64,000 nt of DNA, from assembly GCF_003966265.1 (NCBI RefSeq), contig NZ_RXNV01000002.1:248001-312000 (forward strand), in the 5' to 3' direction. A program made the translations under genes and the position numbers. Positions within the stretch are counted from its first letter, which is position 1, and each line of letters opens with the position of its first letter. The notes beneath the pieces were generated by a model. The model was not told the DNA's origin and searched no databases. It saw only the letters and a list, made by a program, of their open reading frames with translations. This DNA comes from Shewanella atlantica. GTDB taxonomy: Bacteria; Pseudomonadota; Gammaproteobacteria; Enterobacterales; Shewanellaceae. Positions 1-7,568 of this stretch are shown piece by piece.

Positions 1-92
1 TCACTAAGTATAGTTGGTATTTGAATTTTTGATACAAAACTTGAACTGGCGAGGCAATGTGGCTTGGTGGTAAGGTGCAAATTGCGTCAAAC

Positions 93-146
93 TTAGCATT
101 AGCATTAGCATTAGCATTAGCATTAGCATTAGCATTAGCATTAGCG
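93..146. repeat. Hexanucleotide tandem repeat (TTAGCA)n
   Basis: Eight perfect TTAGCA units run from 93 to 140, and a ninth unit (TTAGCG) ends at 146. The array touches the 3' end of the minus-strand gene that follows: read on the minus strand every unit contains TAA in that gene's frame, and the unit at the gene end supplies the stop codon. Changes in copy number should therefore not alter the protein. Confidence 0.95.
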
Positions 147-2168
147 TTTGGCTAATTCGCTGCAGTGATTATTATCAAAGCCTTCATCGCCACGGTAATG
201 GTTACATAACTGTGTCAACATCGAAGTCACTGGAGCACCACCCTCATAATCAGGAAGGTAGTTCCAAGTATTCTCTTTAGTATCAACGACAATTAGCTTA
301 TTCTGATTTGGTAACATGGCTAACTGCCACTGGTTTAAGTATATAGAACGCTGCTTTTTAGCTATCAATTCTTTATAGATATCTGGTTTTATAACAACTC
401 TACCGTTTTGTCTAAGATCATAGTCTGCAGAGGTTTCAGACATAAGTTCGTTTTGCGCAATAAAACTGGTATTAATCGCTTTAACAGGGTGTGGAGACTC
501 AACAAACACCCCTCGGTTTGCAAAATTACTCGGGTCACTCTTTAATGCAAAACCATCAAAATCTTGATGGTTTTGATCAAATGCGACCCCCAATTCATTT
601 AATAGGCTAGGCGCTATATCGACTAGGGAAAAGGTTCCCTTAACCACCTGTTGAATCTCTTTCTTATCTGTCTCTTGGTATCTTCGGTAAGCCATTAATA
701 CATTTGACTGCTCTTGGCTTAGCACATTAGTCCCGTGACCCCATGCGTCATTAACGAATTCACTATCATCAAAGTATTTATCACTTGTTAACCTATCTTT
801 ATCTAACAGAAAGCTCTCACCGTGATCAGAGATTAAATATACGATAGCATTTTCCATATATCCCTTACTTTCAAGATTCTTTATGAAATTCCCAAATTGC
901 TCATCTACTTTTTTAAGCATCGCTTGGTACATGAAATGGTTGTAATTTCCATCCCACTTGGTGTTTTCTACATCGATAAAGTCTTTTGAAGTATATGGCC
1001 AATGTAGCTGACAGAAATGAACCGCAAGAAAGTTCGGTTTATCAATAGAAAGTTGGGTCATAACTTCACGATTAAAGTGTTCCGGACTATAGGTTTTTCC
1101 ATAAGCCCGATTGATATAAAGGTATGGAAAGAGAAGATCGGAGATAGGAGTATTGACTAGGATGTTAATTAGTGGAATATCAGCTACCTTGGTAATTATG
1201 AGTCCAGCAGCACCGATTTTGGGGCCGATAACTTGATCAAAACCATACTCCTTATCTAGCTGATTAAAACGTCGTTCGTCCATTGCATAGAGTGTTTTGT
1301 AACCTTTTTCATTTAGTTCTCTAACTAGTGGAAAAGGCTTTTGGATCAATTCGGGCGGAGTGAGGTTGAATCTACCACCATGTTTAACAGGGTATTGACC
1401 AGTAAGAATACTCATCCATGCCACATAAGTCCTAGCCTGTGGTGTATAGGTGTTATCATAAATGAGACTTCCAGATAAAAACTTATTGATGTTTGGCGTC
1501 AAGCGAGGGTTGGCTGAGCGGTAACTCAGTTGGTCTGGTCGTAAACCATCTATTCCAATAATGAATATATTTGGTATATCGGGATTTTCAGGTTGATAGG
1601 TAGTATTGGGAGTGAAGTTCGCAAAAAGGGCAGCTAGGCTTATAATGCTAAATGACATCACTGTGACAACTTTACCAAGTTGTACATATAACCCCCATGA
1701 AAACAGAGCAAAAATCACGCTTGATAGTACGGTTAACCCAAATGTGCTGGCTAAAGGAGTCGTTCTCAGGAAACCTACTAAGGAGGTTGGATACCAATAA
1801 GCGTTTGCAGCTAAGACCAATGTGAAATGGAGTAGTACAATTACAAACCAAATTTGGGATTGTATCGTCTGGTTTTTAAATTTATCAAACAGTGGCTTAC
1901 ACGAAATAGTGATAACCAGCGCCCAAAAGACGTGAAGTACTATGGTTACCACAGTGAATAACAGTAGATCAGTTGCCAGTTCAGTGGTAAACATCTCTCC
2001 AATGCTTCGTTCGTTCATGAAACTAATAACGGAAAAAAGGGGATAGGAAAGAAGTAACTGTCGATAGTTAAAAATAAATATCAAAAACAGCAACATCATT
2101 GCCACTGTTCGCCAAAATGTTCTTCGTTGTGATGGTTGGTTAATCTCTTTATTGTTTTCTTCCGTCAT
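141..2168 (-). CDS. Membrane-anchored sulfatase/alkaline phosphatase superfamily protein
   Basis: The predicted 675-residue protein has about five membrane segments (near residues 21-40, 65-89, 105-126, 143-164 and 167-185) followed by a large domain that should lie in the periplasm. That domain has alkaline phosphatase/sulfatase superfamily signatures: IGIDGLRPD with a metal-binding Asp near 207, LTGQYPVKHG near 255-264, and SDHGES near 447-452. The residue at the usual sulfatase Cys/Ser position is Thr (about 247), so formylglycine chemistry is not expected. A Thr nucleophile is known in phosphoethanolamine and phosphoglycerol transferases of this superfamily, so an envelope phosphotransferase or phosphatase is my inference; the substrate is unknown. 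The start is uncertain: I chose ATG at 2168, after AAAGAGAG, over ATG 2186 and TTG 2198. It lies just downstream of a small membrane protein gene on the same strand and is probably co-transcribed with it. Confidence 0.75.
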   Translation of the reverse strand: MTEENNKEINQPSQRRTFWRTVAMMLLFLIFIFNYRQLLLSYPLFSVISFMNERSIGEMFTTELATDLLLFTVVTIVLHVFWALVITISCKPLFDKFKNQTIQSQIWFVIVLLHFTLVLAANAYWYPTSLVGFLRTTPLASTFGLTVLSSVIFALFSWGLYVQLGKVVTVMSFSIISLAALFANFTPNTTYQPENPDIPNIFIIGIDGLRPDQLSYRSANPRLTPNINKFLSGSLIYDNTYTPQARTYVAWMSILTGQYPVKHGGRFNLTPPELIQKPFPLVRELNEKGYKTLYAMDERRFNQLDKEYGFDQVIGPKIGAAGLIITKVADIPLINILVNTPISDLLFPYLYINRAYGKTYSPEHFNREVMTQLSIDKPNFLAVHFCQLHWPYTSKDFIDVENTKWDGNYNHFMYQAMLKKVDEQFGNFIKNLESKGYMENAIVYLISDHGESFLLDKDRLTSDKYFDDSEFVNDAWGHGTNVLSQEQSNVLMAYRRYQETDKKEIQQVVKGTFSLVDIAPSLLNELGVAFDQNHQDFDGFALKSDPSNFANRGVFVESPHPVKAINTSFIAQNELMSETSADYDLRQNGRVVIKPDIYKELIAKKQRSIYLNQWQLAMLPNQNKLIVVDTKENTWNYLPDYEGGAPVTSMLTQLCNHYRGDEGFDNNHCSELAKR

Positions 2169-2215
2169 GACACTCTCTTTAAGCATTCCATTCCCCAAAG
2201 CGACTTATGATCTAA

Positions 2216-2527
2216 TTATTGTTCTTCTATATATTGTTCTTCAGGTTCTTGTTTTGCCTCTGCGACTCTGTTTTCCTCTGCCGAGACTTTATAAAGGTCA
2301 TTATTTTTAATGACACTGTTGAGTGCTAAGGCTGCAGGCCAATCTCCGGAATTGATGTACCGTTCGGCTAGACTCGAACCGGCAGGGCTATCAGTTTGTA
2401 CAGATAATCGTTGCTGATATGACTTCCATGCCGGTATAGAGATCGTCAGTATAAGCCCCATAATGACCGAAGTTAAAAAAAGCTGGATCTTAAAATCCTT
2501 GTTAGGCAGTTGTAAATTTCGGGTCAT
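2216..2527 (-). CDS. Small single-pass membrane protein, unknown function
   Basis: I do not recognise this 103-residue protein. It has a short basic N-terminus, one membrane segment around residues 14-31, then a soluble tail ending in a Glu/Gln-rich stretch. The topology suggests an inner-membrane anchor with a periplasmic tail. The ATG at 2527 is preceded by AGGGAT at good spacing. It ends only about 50 bases before the start of the sulfatase-like gene on the same strand, so the two probably form an operon and may act together; this is inference from position. Confidence 0.65.
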   Translation of the reverse strand: MTRNLQLPNKDFKIQLFLTSVIMGLILTISIPAWKSYQQRLSVQTDSPAGSSLAERYINSGDWPAALALNSVIKNNDLYKVSAEENRVAEAKQEPEEQYIEEQ

Positions 2528-2816
2528 CCATTATCCCTACGAAAGTTTAGGTAACTTTAGTATAGCCTGCGAAAGCACAATAGTAAGCGATCGTAAGAAA
2601 TATCTGTTCTACTTTATCGTCCATTTTCTTGTCGTTATCTGATTTATGTACTAAATATTTATGGTAGCCAGTCGTTAGTCTCGGTATTATTAAGCTGCGA
2701 TGTTTTAAAATATATTCCCTAAAATTTAAATGGTTAGTCGCTATTTCACTGTTGGCGTTAAGGTATTAAATAAATATTTGTGTTTTGTAATATTGACTAT
2801 TTGAGGGAGTGTGTGA
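2528..2816. other. Divergent intergenic region
   Basis: This AT-rich gap of about 290 bases separates the minus-strand small membrane protein gene from the plus-strand L,D-transpeptidase gene, so it should hold promoters for both. I could not pick out a convincing -35/-10 pair, operator or RNA gene in it. Confidence 0.4.
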
Positions 2817-4277
2817 ATGGTTCGAATTGGCAAGATGATCACTCTATTTATCAGTTTTTTGATTTTTTCGGCTTCTGTTCGAGCGTTTGAAACTCAGTCT
2901 GAGACTGTTAACGAATTTTATGCAGCGTACCCAAATCAGTTGGTTTGGTTTGAAAATGAAAAGCTGACTATGGAAGGGATGGTTCTTTCACAATTACTTG
3001 CGGACTTTGGGCTTGAGAGCTACCATCGACAAACATCCAACTCCCTATCCTTTCGGGATAAAAACTATACGCAGGGTTTATTTGTACTTTTAGAAAAAAT
3101 ATCCATAAGCCAGTCAAAGGATATGATTAGTCTTTACCATTCATTTTCGAACGCGGTCACTTCAAATAATTTATCAAGTTTTTTGGAAAGTATCATCCCG
3201 CCCTATAATGAGTTTCATCAACTTAGAGTAATGATCAGAGTATACAAATCTAATTCACTGGTACCTTGGCCAAAATCAAAATCACAAACGTTTAAGCTTG
3301 GTCAAAGGTCTGAAGATATAACACAGCTAAGACGAGTGTTGATTGCGTTAGGAGATCTGCCAGCAAAAAAGGTAAGTGATTATAGAGCGAGTATCTATGA
3401 TCCAGATATCAAAATAGGCTTGAAATCATTTCAAAAAAGACATGGTATCTCACAAAGTGGTGCGCTCGATGAAAAAACAGCATTGGCTTTAAATATTTCA
3501 CCAAATCAGCGTATTGAGCAGATGCAGATAAACTTGTGGCGTTGGCTGCGGTTGCCGGCGGAGCTACCAGATCGTTACGTGTGGATAAACATACCTAGCT
3601 ACCGACTAAATTTATTAGAGTTTGGCGACAGCGTATTGCAGATGAAGGTGATTGTTGGAAAACCTAGTACTCCGACACCGATACTTTTCACCGAGTTGAC
3701 TCAAATGACTATTAACCCTAGCTGGACTCCGCCCCATAGTATTGTCTTTAACGAGTTGTTACCGTTGGACAGCAAAAGTCCTGGTTATCTCTCGAGCCAA
3801 GATTTTGAGCTACGTAAAGGAAGAGGTACCAGCACAGAAGTCATCGATATAAATAAAGTTGAATCTCACCGATTAGCAACAATGTTAGCGGAATTTAGGT
3901 TAGTTCAAGCCCCCGGACGGAAAAACGCTTTAGGAAAATACCGGTTTTCAATTCCAAATAATCGAGCCATTTTCCTTCATGATACTCCAGCAAAAAAACT
4001 ATTTGGCCGAAATGAAAGAGCGATAAGTCATGGCTGTGTGCGCCTTGGGGCGCCAGAACGTCTAGCTAAATATCTCATGTCAGCTGACAGTAGGCGATTG
4101 GAATTGGAGCGAGCGGTTAGATCCAATGAAACCAATTACTTTAATTTAGTAAAACCGATACCAGTATTTGTTACCTATTACACCAGCTGGGTTGACGGGC
4201 TGGGAGTACTTCAGGTTCGTGATGATATATACGGTTTAGACCAAGATGGGAGTGAGCATGAAAACAGACGCCTCTAA
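2817..4277 (+). CDS. L,D-transpeptidase, YcbB/LdtD-like
   Basis: This enzyme should cross-link peptidoglycan stem peptides in the periplasm through a catalytic cysteine. The 486-residue protein has a signal peptide (about residues 1-23, ending SVRA), an N-terminal scaffold region, a peptidoglycan-binding module near 158-228 (LRRVLIALGD, GLKSFQKRHG, DEKTALALNI), and a YkuD catalytic domain near 254-430. The active-site signature is complete: HDTP near 388-391 and SHGCVRL near 404-410, with the nucleophile at Cys407. Length and domain order match the LdtD (YcbB) type rather than the short ErfK/YbiS type. ATG 2817 follows GAGGGAG at 7 bases. The 3' end overlaps the next gene by 20 bases, so the two are probably translated from one message. 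It lies upstream of the Tad locus, but a role in pilus passage through the wall is speculation. Confidence 0.9.
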   Translation: MVRIGKMITLFISFLIFSASVRAFETQSETVNEFYAAYPNQLVWFENEKLTMEGMVLSQLLADFGLESYHRQTSNSLSFRDKNYTQGLFVLLEKISISQSKDMISLYHSFSNAVTSNNLSSFLESIIPPYNEFHQLRVMIRVYKSNSLVPWPKSKSQTFKLGQRSEDITQLRRVLIALGDLPAKKVSDYRASIYDPDIKIGLKSFQKRHGISQSGALDEKTALALNISPNQRIEQMQINLWRWLRLPAELPDRYVWINIPSYRLNLLEFGDSVLQMKVIVGKPSTPTPILFTELTQMTINPSWTPPHSIVFNELLPLDSKSPGYLSSQDFELRKGRGTSTEVIDINKVESHRLATMLAEFRLVQAPGRKNALGKYRFSIPNNRAIFLHDTPAKKLFGRNERAISHGCVRLGAPERLAKYLMSADSRRLELERAVRSNETNYFNLVKPIPVFVTYYTSWVDGLGVLQVRDDIYGLDQDGSEHENRRL

Positions 4278-4659
4278 TGACCCTGGCTTTCTTAAACTTA
4301 TTAGGCAGGAAAAAAACGCCAGAATGAAGTTGAAGTTACTGGCTCTGCAACATTTTCATGAGGGGAAGTCTAGATATCAGATCGCTGACTATCTCAAGGT
4401 CAGTCGAACTAGCGTCAACAAGTGGGTTAGCTGTTATCTCGCCAATGGTCTTGAGGGCTTAAAGGAAAAAAAACATAGTGGACGACCACCTACTTTAACG
4501 AAAGAGCAACTGAAGCAGCTTTCCATCTATTTGAAAGTTCGCCAGTCTGGGAGCAAGAGAAAGTTATATGGTAGCGAAATACAGAGTTATATCGCTGATA
4601 ACTTTGGTGTTAACTATGAGATTTCAAATATATATCGGATATTAGAGCGTCTCAGTTAA
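4258..4659 (+). CDS. Stand-alone transposase-type helix-turn-helix protein
   Basis: The 133-residue product resembles the N-terminal DNA-binding part of IS630/Tc1-type transposases: a first helix-turn-helix (KSRYQIADYLKVSRTSVNKW, about residues 38-57), a short linker (GRPPTL), then a second winged region ending in YEISNIYRILERLS. No DDE catalytic domain follows and no inverted repeats were found. It is either a domesticated DNA-binding protein or the remnant of an insertion sequence. The reading frame is intact and starts inside the L,D-transpeptidase gene (ATG 4258 after GGGAG), which favours a retained function. As it is the only DNA-binding protein beside the Tad locus it might regulate it, but nothing in the sequence proves this. 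Confidence 0.65.
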   Translation: MKTDASNDPGFLKLIRQEKNARMKLKLLALQHFHEGKSRYQIADYLKVSRTSVNKWVSCYLANGLEGLKEKKHSGRPPTLTKEQLKQLSIYLKVRQSGSKRKLYGSEIQSYIADNFGVNYEISNIYRILERLS

Positions 4660-5331
4660 GCTGGTTTAGTGAACGATAGTGATAATAAGCTTGTTGCTGT
4701 TGATTATTTAACTTTGCTATTTCTGTTAACTGTAATCATACTCAGAAGAGGAAGATAAATGTCACGTTTAGCATTACCTTGTATTTCAGGTTAATAATGC
4801 TTTCCCACCGCTATACCAGATTTTAAGACCTCTTTAATATTCAACAAAACTAATGCGGATGCATAAACTCTTTTGCAACTGATGGTTTATTATCACTAAT
4901 TTTGTGTTAATTGCTTGAAAAGGTCAAAAAGCGTCATTTTTTTGATTAAATAACTGGTCTAATTAACTGCAGCTTGAACAATTAATATAAAAAAGAATCT
5001 CGAAAAGATATAAAACTACCTGTGTGCAAGCGTTTGTTTTTGCTGACTTTTTTGCTTGGTCGAACTGAGCTGTTATAAAGTTGAGATTATATAGATATAG
5101 GTGACAAATTTATTAAACTTTTGTCTTACAAAAAAAGAAGAAACTAGTAGATCAGAAAATTATTCAACAGAGTGAGCATGACTTACCTTTGCTACTTTTA
5201 GATCAGCTTTAATTGTTTACATTAAGAAGGCACTTAAGGCTGGCGGGTAGTCACTACCACAACGTAATGGCTGAAATGGATGAGTCAAAATATTTGGCCG
5301 AGTGTCTTAGTTAATATTGGAGAAGCAGATT
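4660..5331. other. Long AT-rich region upstream of the flp pilin gene
   Basis: This 670-base gap holds no conserved gene that I recognise. It contains a possible sigma70-type promoter at 5052-5079 and two very short open frames with plausible ribosome sites: 4759-4794 (11 codons after GAGGAAG) and 5267-5314 (15 codons, ending just before the flp ribosome site). The stretch 5117-5215 is open without a start codon and could be decayed coding sequence. The gap probably carries the regulatory input for the Tad locus. Confidence 0.5.
5052..5079 (+). promoter_or_regulatory. Possible sigma70 promoter for the Tad locus
   Basis: TTGCTT at 5052-5057 and TATAAA at 5074-5079 are 16 bases apart, which fits a sigma70 promoter with a good -10 and a moderate -35. 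A transcript from here would have a leader of about 245 bases before flp. This rests on pattern only. Confidence 0.3.
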
Positions 5332-5523
5332 ATGAATATCAAACAATTATTCGCAGAATTTATAGAAGATGAAAGTGGATTGACAGCGGTAGAGTATGCC
5401 ATTGCCGGTGGGTTAGTCGTTGGCGGAATGGTTGCCGCATTTACTCAGTTAGGGGATGGAGCAACGAATAGAATTCAGACTCTTTGTAATGCTGTTGGTG
5501 GGACGTGTTCTGGTGGTTCTTAA
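5332..5523 (+). CDS. flp: Flp-type major pilin prepilin
   Basis: This is the structural subunit of the Tad (type IVc) pilus. The 63-residue prepilin has a short charged leader, the Flp processing site after Gly in DESG/LTAVEYAI (with Glu at +5 and the adjacent Tyr typical of Flp pilins), a hydrophobic helix (AIAGGLVVGGMVAAF), and a short C-terminus with two cysteines (LCNAVGGTC) that could form a disulfide. ATG 5332 follows GGAGAAG at 6 bases; an in-frame TTG at 5317 would include that ribosome site in the coding region and is rejected. It is the first gene of the pilus locus, and a hairpin follows it, so it is probably expressed more strongly than the genes downstream. Confidence 0.93.
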   Translation: MNIKQLFAEFIEDESGLTAVEYAIAGGLVVGGMVAAFTQLGDGATNRIQTLCNAVGGTCSGGS

Positions 5524-5537
5524 TTCCTCAAAAGTAT

Positions 5538-5567
5538 GCAGGTGCATTCTTGACGCACCTGCTTTCT
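5538..5567 (+). terminator. Terminator-like hairpin between flp and tadV
   Basis: GCAGGTGC (5538-5545) and GCACCTGC (5555-5562) form a perfect 8-bp stem with a 9-base loop, followed by a weak TTTCTATT tract. The broken U-tract suggests partial termination or mRNA end protection, which would leave abundant flp message and less of the downstream message. Confidence 0.6.
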
Positions 5568-5627
5568 ATTATAGCAGCCATCAGCACTTGATTAGGTGAG
5601 GCTGCTATATGTTCTAGGAGCTGAACA

Positions 5628-6191
5628 ATGTCTGAAACACAATTATTACTTCAACTTGTTTTAGCGGGTCTGTTTTTCATCGCGGCAATTAGTATAGATC
5701 TATATAAAGAAAAAATCCCCAACAAATTAAGTCTGTTAGCGATATTTTGTGGATTTGCTATTAATGGTTACTATGCCCAGTTGGATGGTGTATTGATGGC
5801 CAGTGTTGGATTCGGGTTAGCGTTTATTTTGCTTTTCCCAACCTTCATTTTTAGGGTTTTAGGCGCCGGGGATATTAAGCTAATGATGGGAATAGGGGCA
5901 TTAATGGGGCCTGATCTCCTATTGTCCAGTTTGTTATACGGAATTATCGCTGGAGCCGGTACCAGTCTGGTGCTTATTATTTGGAAAACCGGGCTCAGTG
6001 GATTATCAAAAACAGTGAAACGTTATTGGGATTGCTTTTACCTACGCAGTTACTTTAAGCCTGCTGCTGATGAAGCTGCTGGGCAACGAGTACCTTACGC
6101 GCCTGCGTTGGCAATTGGATGGTTGTGGGCATGCTCTCTGGATCCTGATGTGTTCGCGCTATACCAAAGTTGGAATGCAATTCTAGGTTAA
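5628..6191 (+). CDS. tadV: Tad prepilin peptidase (A24 family, TadV/CpaA)
   Basis: This inner-membrane aspartic peptidase should cleave the Flp prepilin and the TadE/F pseudopilins. The 187-residue protein is mostly hydrophobic with several membrane segments. Both catalytic aspartates are visible: the first in SIDLYKEKIPN (near residue 24) and the second in the GxGD motif GAGDIKLMMG (near residue 84). It lacks the N-terminal methylase domain of PilD, as is normal for the CpaA/TadV group. ATG 5628 follows AGGAG. The end lies 14 bases before the start of the AAA+ ATPase gene. Confidence 0.92.
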   Translation: MSETQLLLQLVLAGLFFIAAISIDLYKEKIPNKLSLLAIFCGFAINGYYAQLDGVLMASVGFGLAFILLFPTFIFRVLGAGDIKLMMGIGALMGPDLLLSSLLYGIIAGAGTSLVLIIWKTGLSGLSKTVKRYWDCFYLRSYFKPAADEAAGQRVPYAPALAIGWLWACSLDPDVFALYQSWNAILG

Positions 6192-6205
6192 ATAGGACAA
6201 AGCTT

Positions 6206-7528
6206 ATGCAGAAAAGCAACATGGACGGAGTCACTCACCTGCATAGAGGTCGCCAACTTGTCGATGACGATGTCATAACTATCGCACCGCGGCCAAAAAC
6301 CATAGCAGATACAGGTGTCGCTGAATCCGTATTGTATGAGCTCATGTTGAAACACCTCTTGGGTAACGGAGTGCTCACCAAAGCCGAGTTAGTTGCCAAG
6401 ATGGGAATCACTGGTGGCATCATTCAGCAACTATTAGATAGTGCTAAAAAACAAGCTTGGGTCGAAAACCGCCAGACAACCAACGATGGCCAAATGCGCT
6501 ATGCATTAAGTCATCATGGAGAGGAGTATGGAAAGCAGGCGTCGGCAAAGAGTGGTTACCGTGGCCTAACTCCAGTGCCCTTGTCCCAATATACTGAGGT
6601 ATGCAAGAAGCAATCTAGCAGAAATAATTCGATTACCTTTGAGATGCTCAAAGAGGGGCTTAGTGCCTTAGTGCTGCCGCAGCAATTGCTACACAAAATT
6701 GGGCCAGCACTAAACTCAAGCCGTCCCGTTCTTATCTATGGTCCCCCAGGTACAGGAAAAAGCTACCTTTGTCGAAATTTGAATCACACATTAGGTGACT
6801 CTGTGCTGATCCCCTATGCGATCTCCATCGGCAACGAGGTAATACAGGTATACGATCCCCAACTTCACCACCGAGTTGACAAAGAAGAGGTGGAGAACTC
6901 CTTAGATTTGGTTAAAGGCCATGATCCCCGCTGGATAAAATGTAAAAGGCCGTTACGAATTACTGGTGGCGAACTAACTGCTGAGATGTTGGAAGTTCAG
7001 TTTGATAGCCATAGCCGTACCTATATGGCGCCCATACAACTAAAAGCCAATAACGGTATCTTGTTATTAGATGATTTGGGTCGCCAGCGCATCAGTGCCA
7101 AGCAGCTTTTTAATCGTTGGATTATTCCGATGGAAGAGCGAAGAGATTTCTTAGCACTTCAATCCGGTGAACATTTTGAGATCCCATTTGAGCTAATTTT
7201 ACTTTTCTCTACTAACCTAAATCCTAAAGAGTTAGTTGATGATGCCTTTTTAAGGCGACTTGGATACAAGATCCATTTTGATGCATTAGCAGAGCCCCTT
7301 TATCGGGAGATATGGTATCAAGAGTGCCGAGAGAAAGGGTTAAGTTGTAGCGAAGAGATGTATCAGCACCTTCTAGTGCATTATCACCAACTTCATCAAA
7401 AGCCTTTGATCCCATGCTACCCACGTGATCTGCTGGGGATTATGTCTGATCAAATTAGCTTTCTGGAGTTGGAACCGGAAGTCACTAAGGAACTGATGGC
7501 CGAAGCGTGGTCAATCTATTTTGTGTAA
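6206..7528 (+). CDS. AAA+ ATPase with winged-helix N-terminus, in Tad locus
   Basis: The 440-residue protein has a winged-helix-like region at about residues 40-105 and a MoxR/dynein-like AAA+ domain from about 145. Visible motifs are Walker A GPPGTGKS (179-186), Walker B ILLLDDLGR (near 285-293), sensor 1 in FSTNLNP (Asn337), a likely arginine finger in DAFLRR (350-351), and a sensor-2-like PRDLL near 415. It is not one of the core Tad proteins: the secretion ATPase TadA and the MinD-like TadZ are present separately. A remodelling or regulatory ATPase for the pilus is my inference from its position between tadV and rcpC. ATG 6206 follows AGGA at 8 bases; an in-frame ATG at 6170 inside tadV has no ribosome site and is less likely. 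Confidence 0.8.
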   Translation: MQKSNMDGVTHLHRGRQLVDDDVITIAPRPKTIADTGVAESVLYELMLKHLLGNGVLTKAELVAKMGITGGIIQQLLDSAKKQAWVENRQTTNDGQMRYALSHHGEEYGKQASAKSGYRGLTPVPLSQYTEVCKKQSSRNNSITFEMLKEGLSALVLPQQLLHKIGPALNSSRPVLIYGPPGTGKSYLCRNLNHTLGDSVLIPYAISIGNEVIQVYDPQLHHRVDKEEVENSLDLVKGHDPRWIKCKRPLRITGGELTAEMLEVQFDSHSRTYMAPIQLKANNGILLLDDLGRQRISAKQLFNRWIIPMEERRDFLALQSGEHFEIPFELILLFSTNLNPKELVDDAFLRRLGYKIHFDALAEPLYREIWYQECREKGLSCSEEMYQHLLVHYHQLHQKPLIPCYPRDLLGIMSDQISFLELEPEVTKELMAEAWSIYFV

Positions 7529-7568
7529 ATGCTGCGCTAATTGAAGCCATTAGCGAAAGGAGCTTTTG

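Noticed and set aside
93..146. CRISPR-like array
   Set aside because: The repeats are six bases long with no spacers; this is a simple tandem repeat.
141..2168. YejM/PbgA assignment for the sulfatase-like protein
   Set aside because: The general architecture is similar, but the N-terminal and catalytic stretches do not resemble YejM, so a named assignment is not supported.
4258..4659. A complete insertion sequence
   Set aside because: There is no DDE domain, no inverted repeats and no target duplication; only a DNA-binding domain is present.
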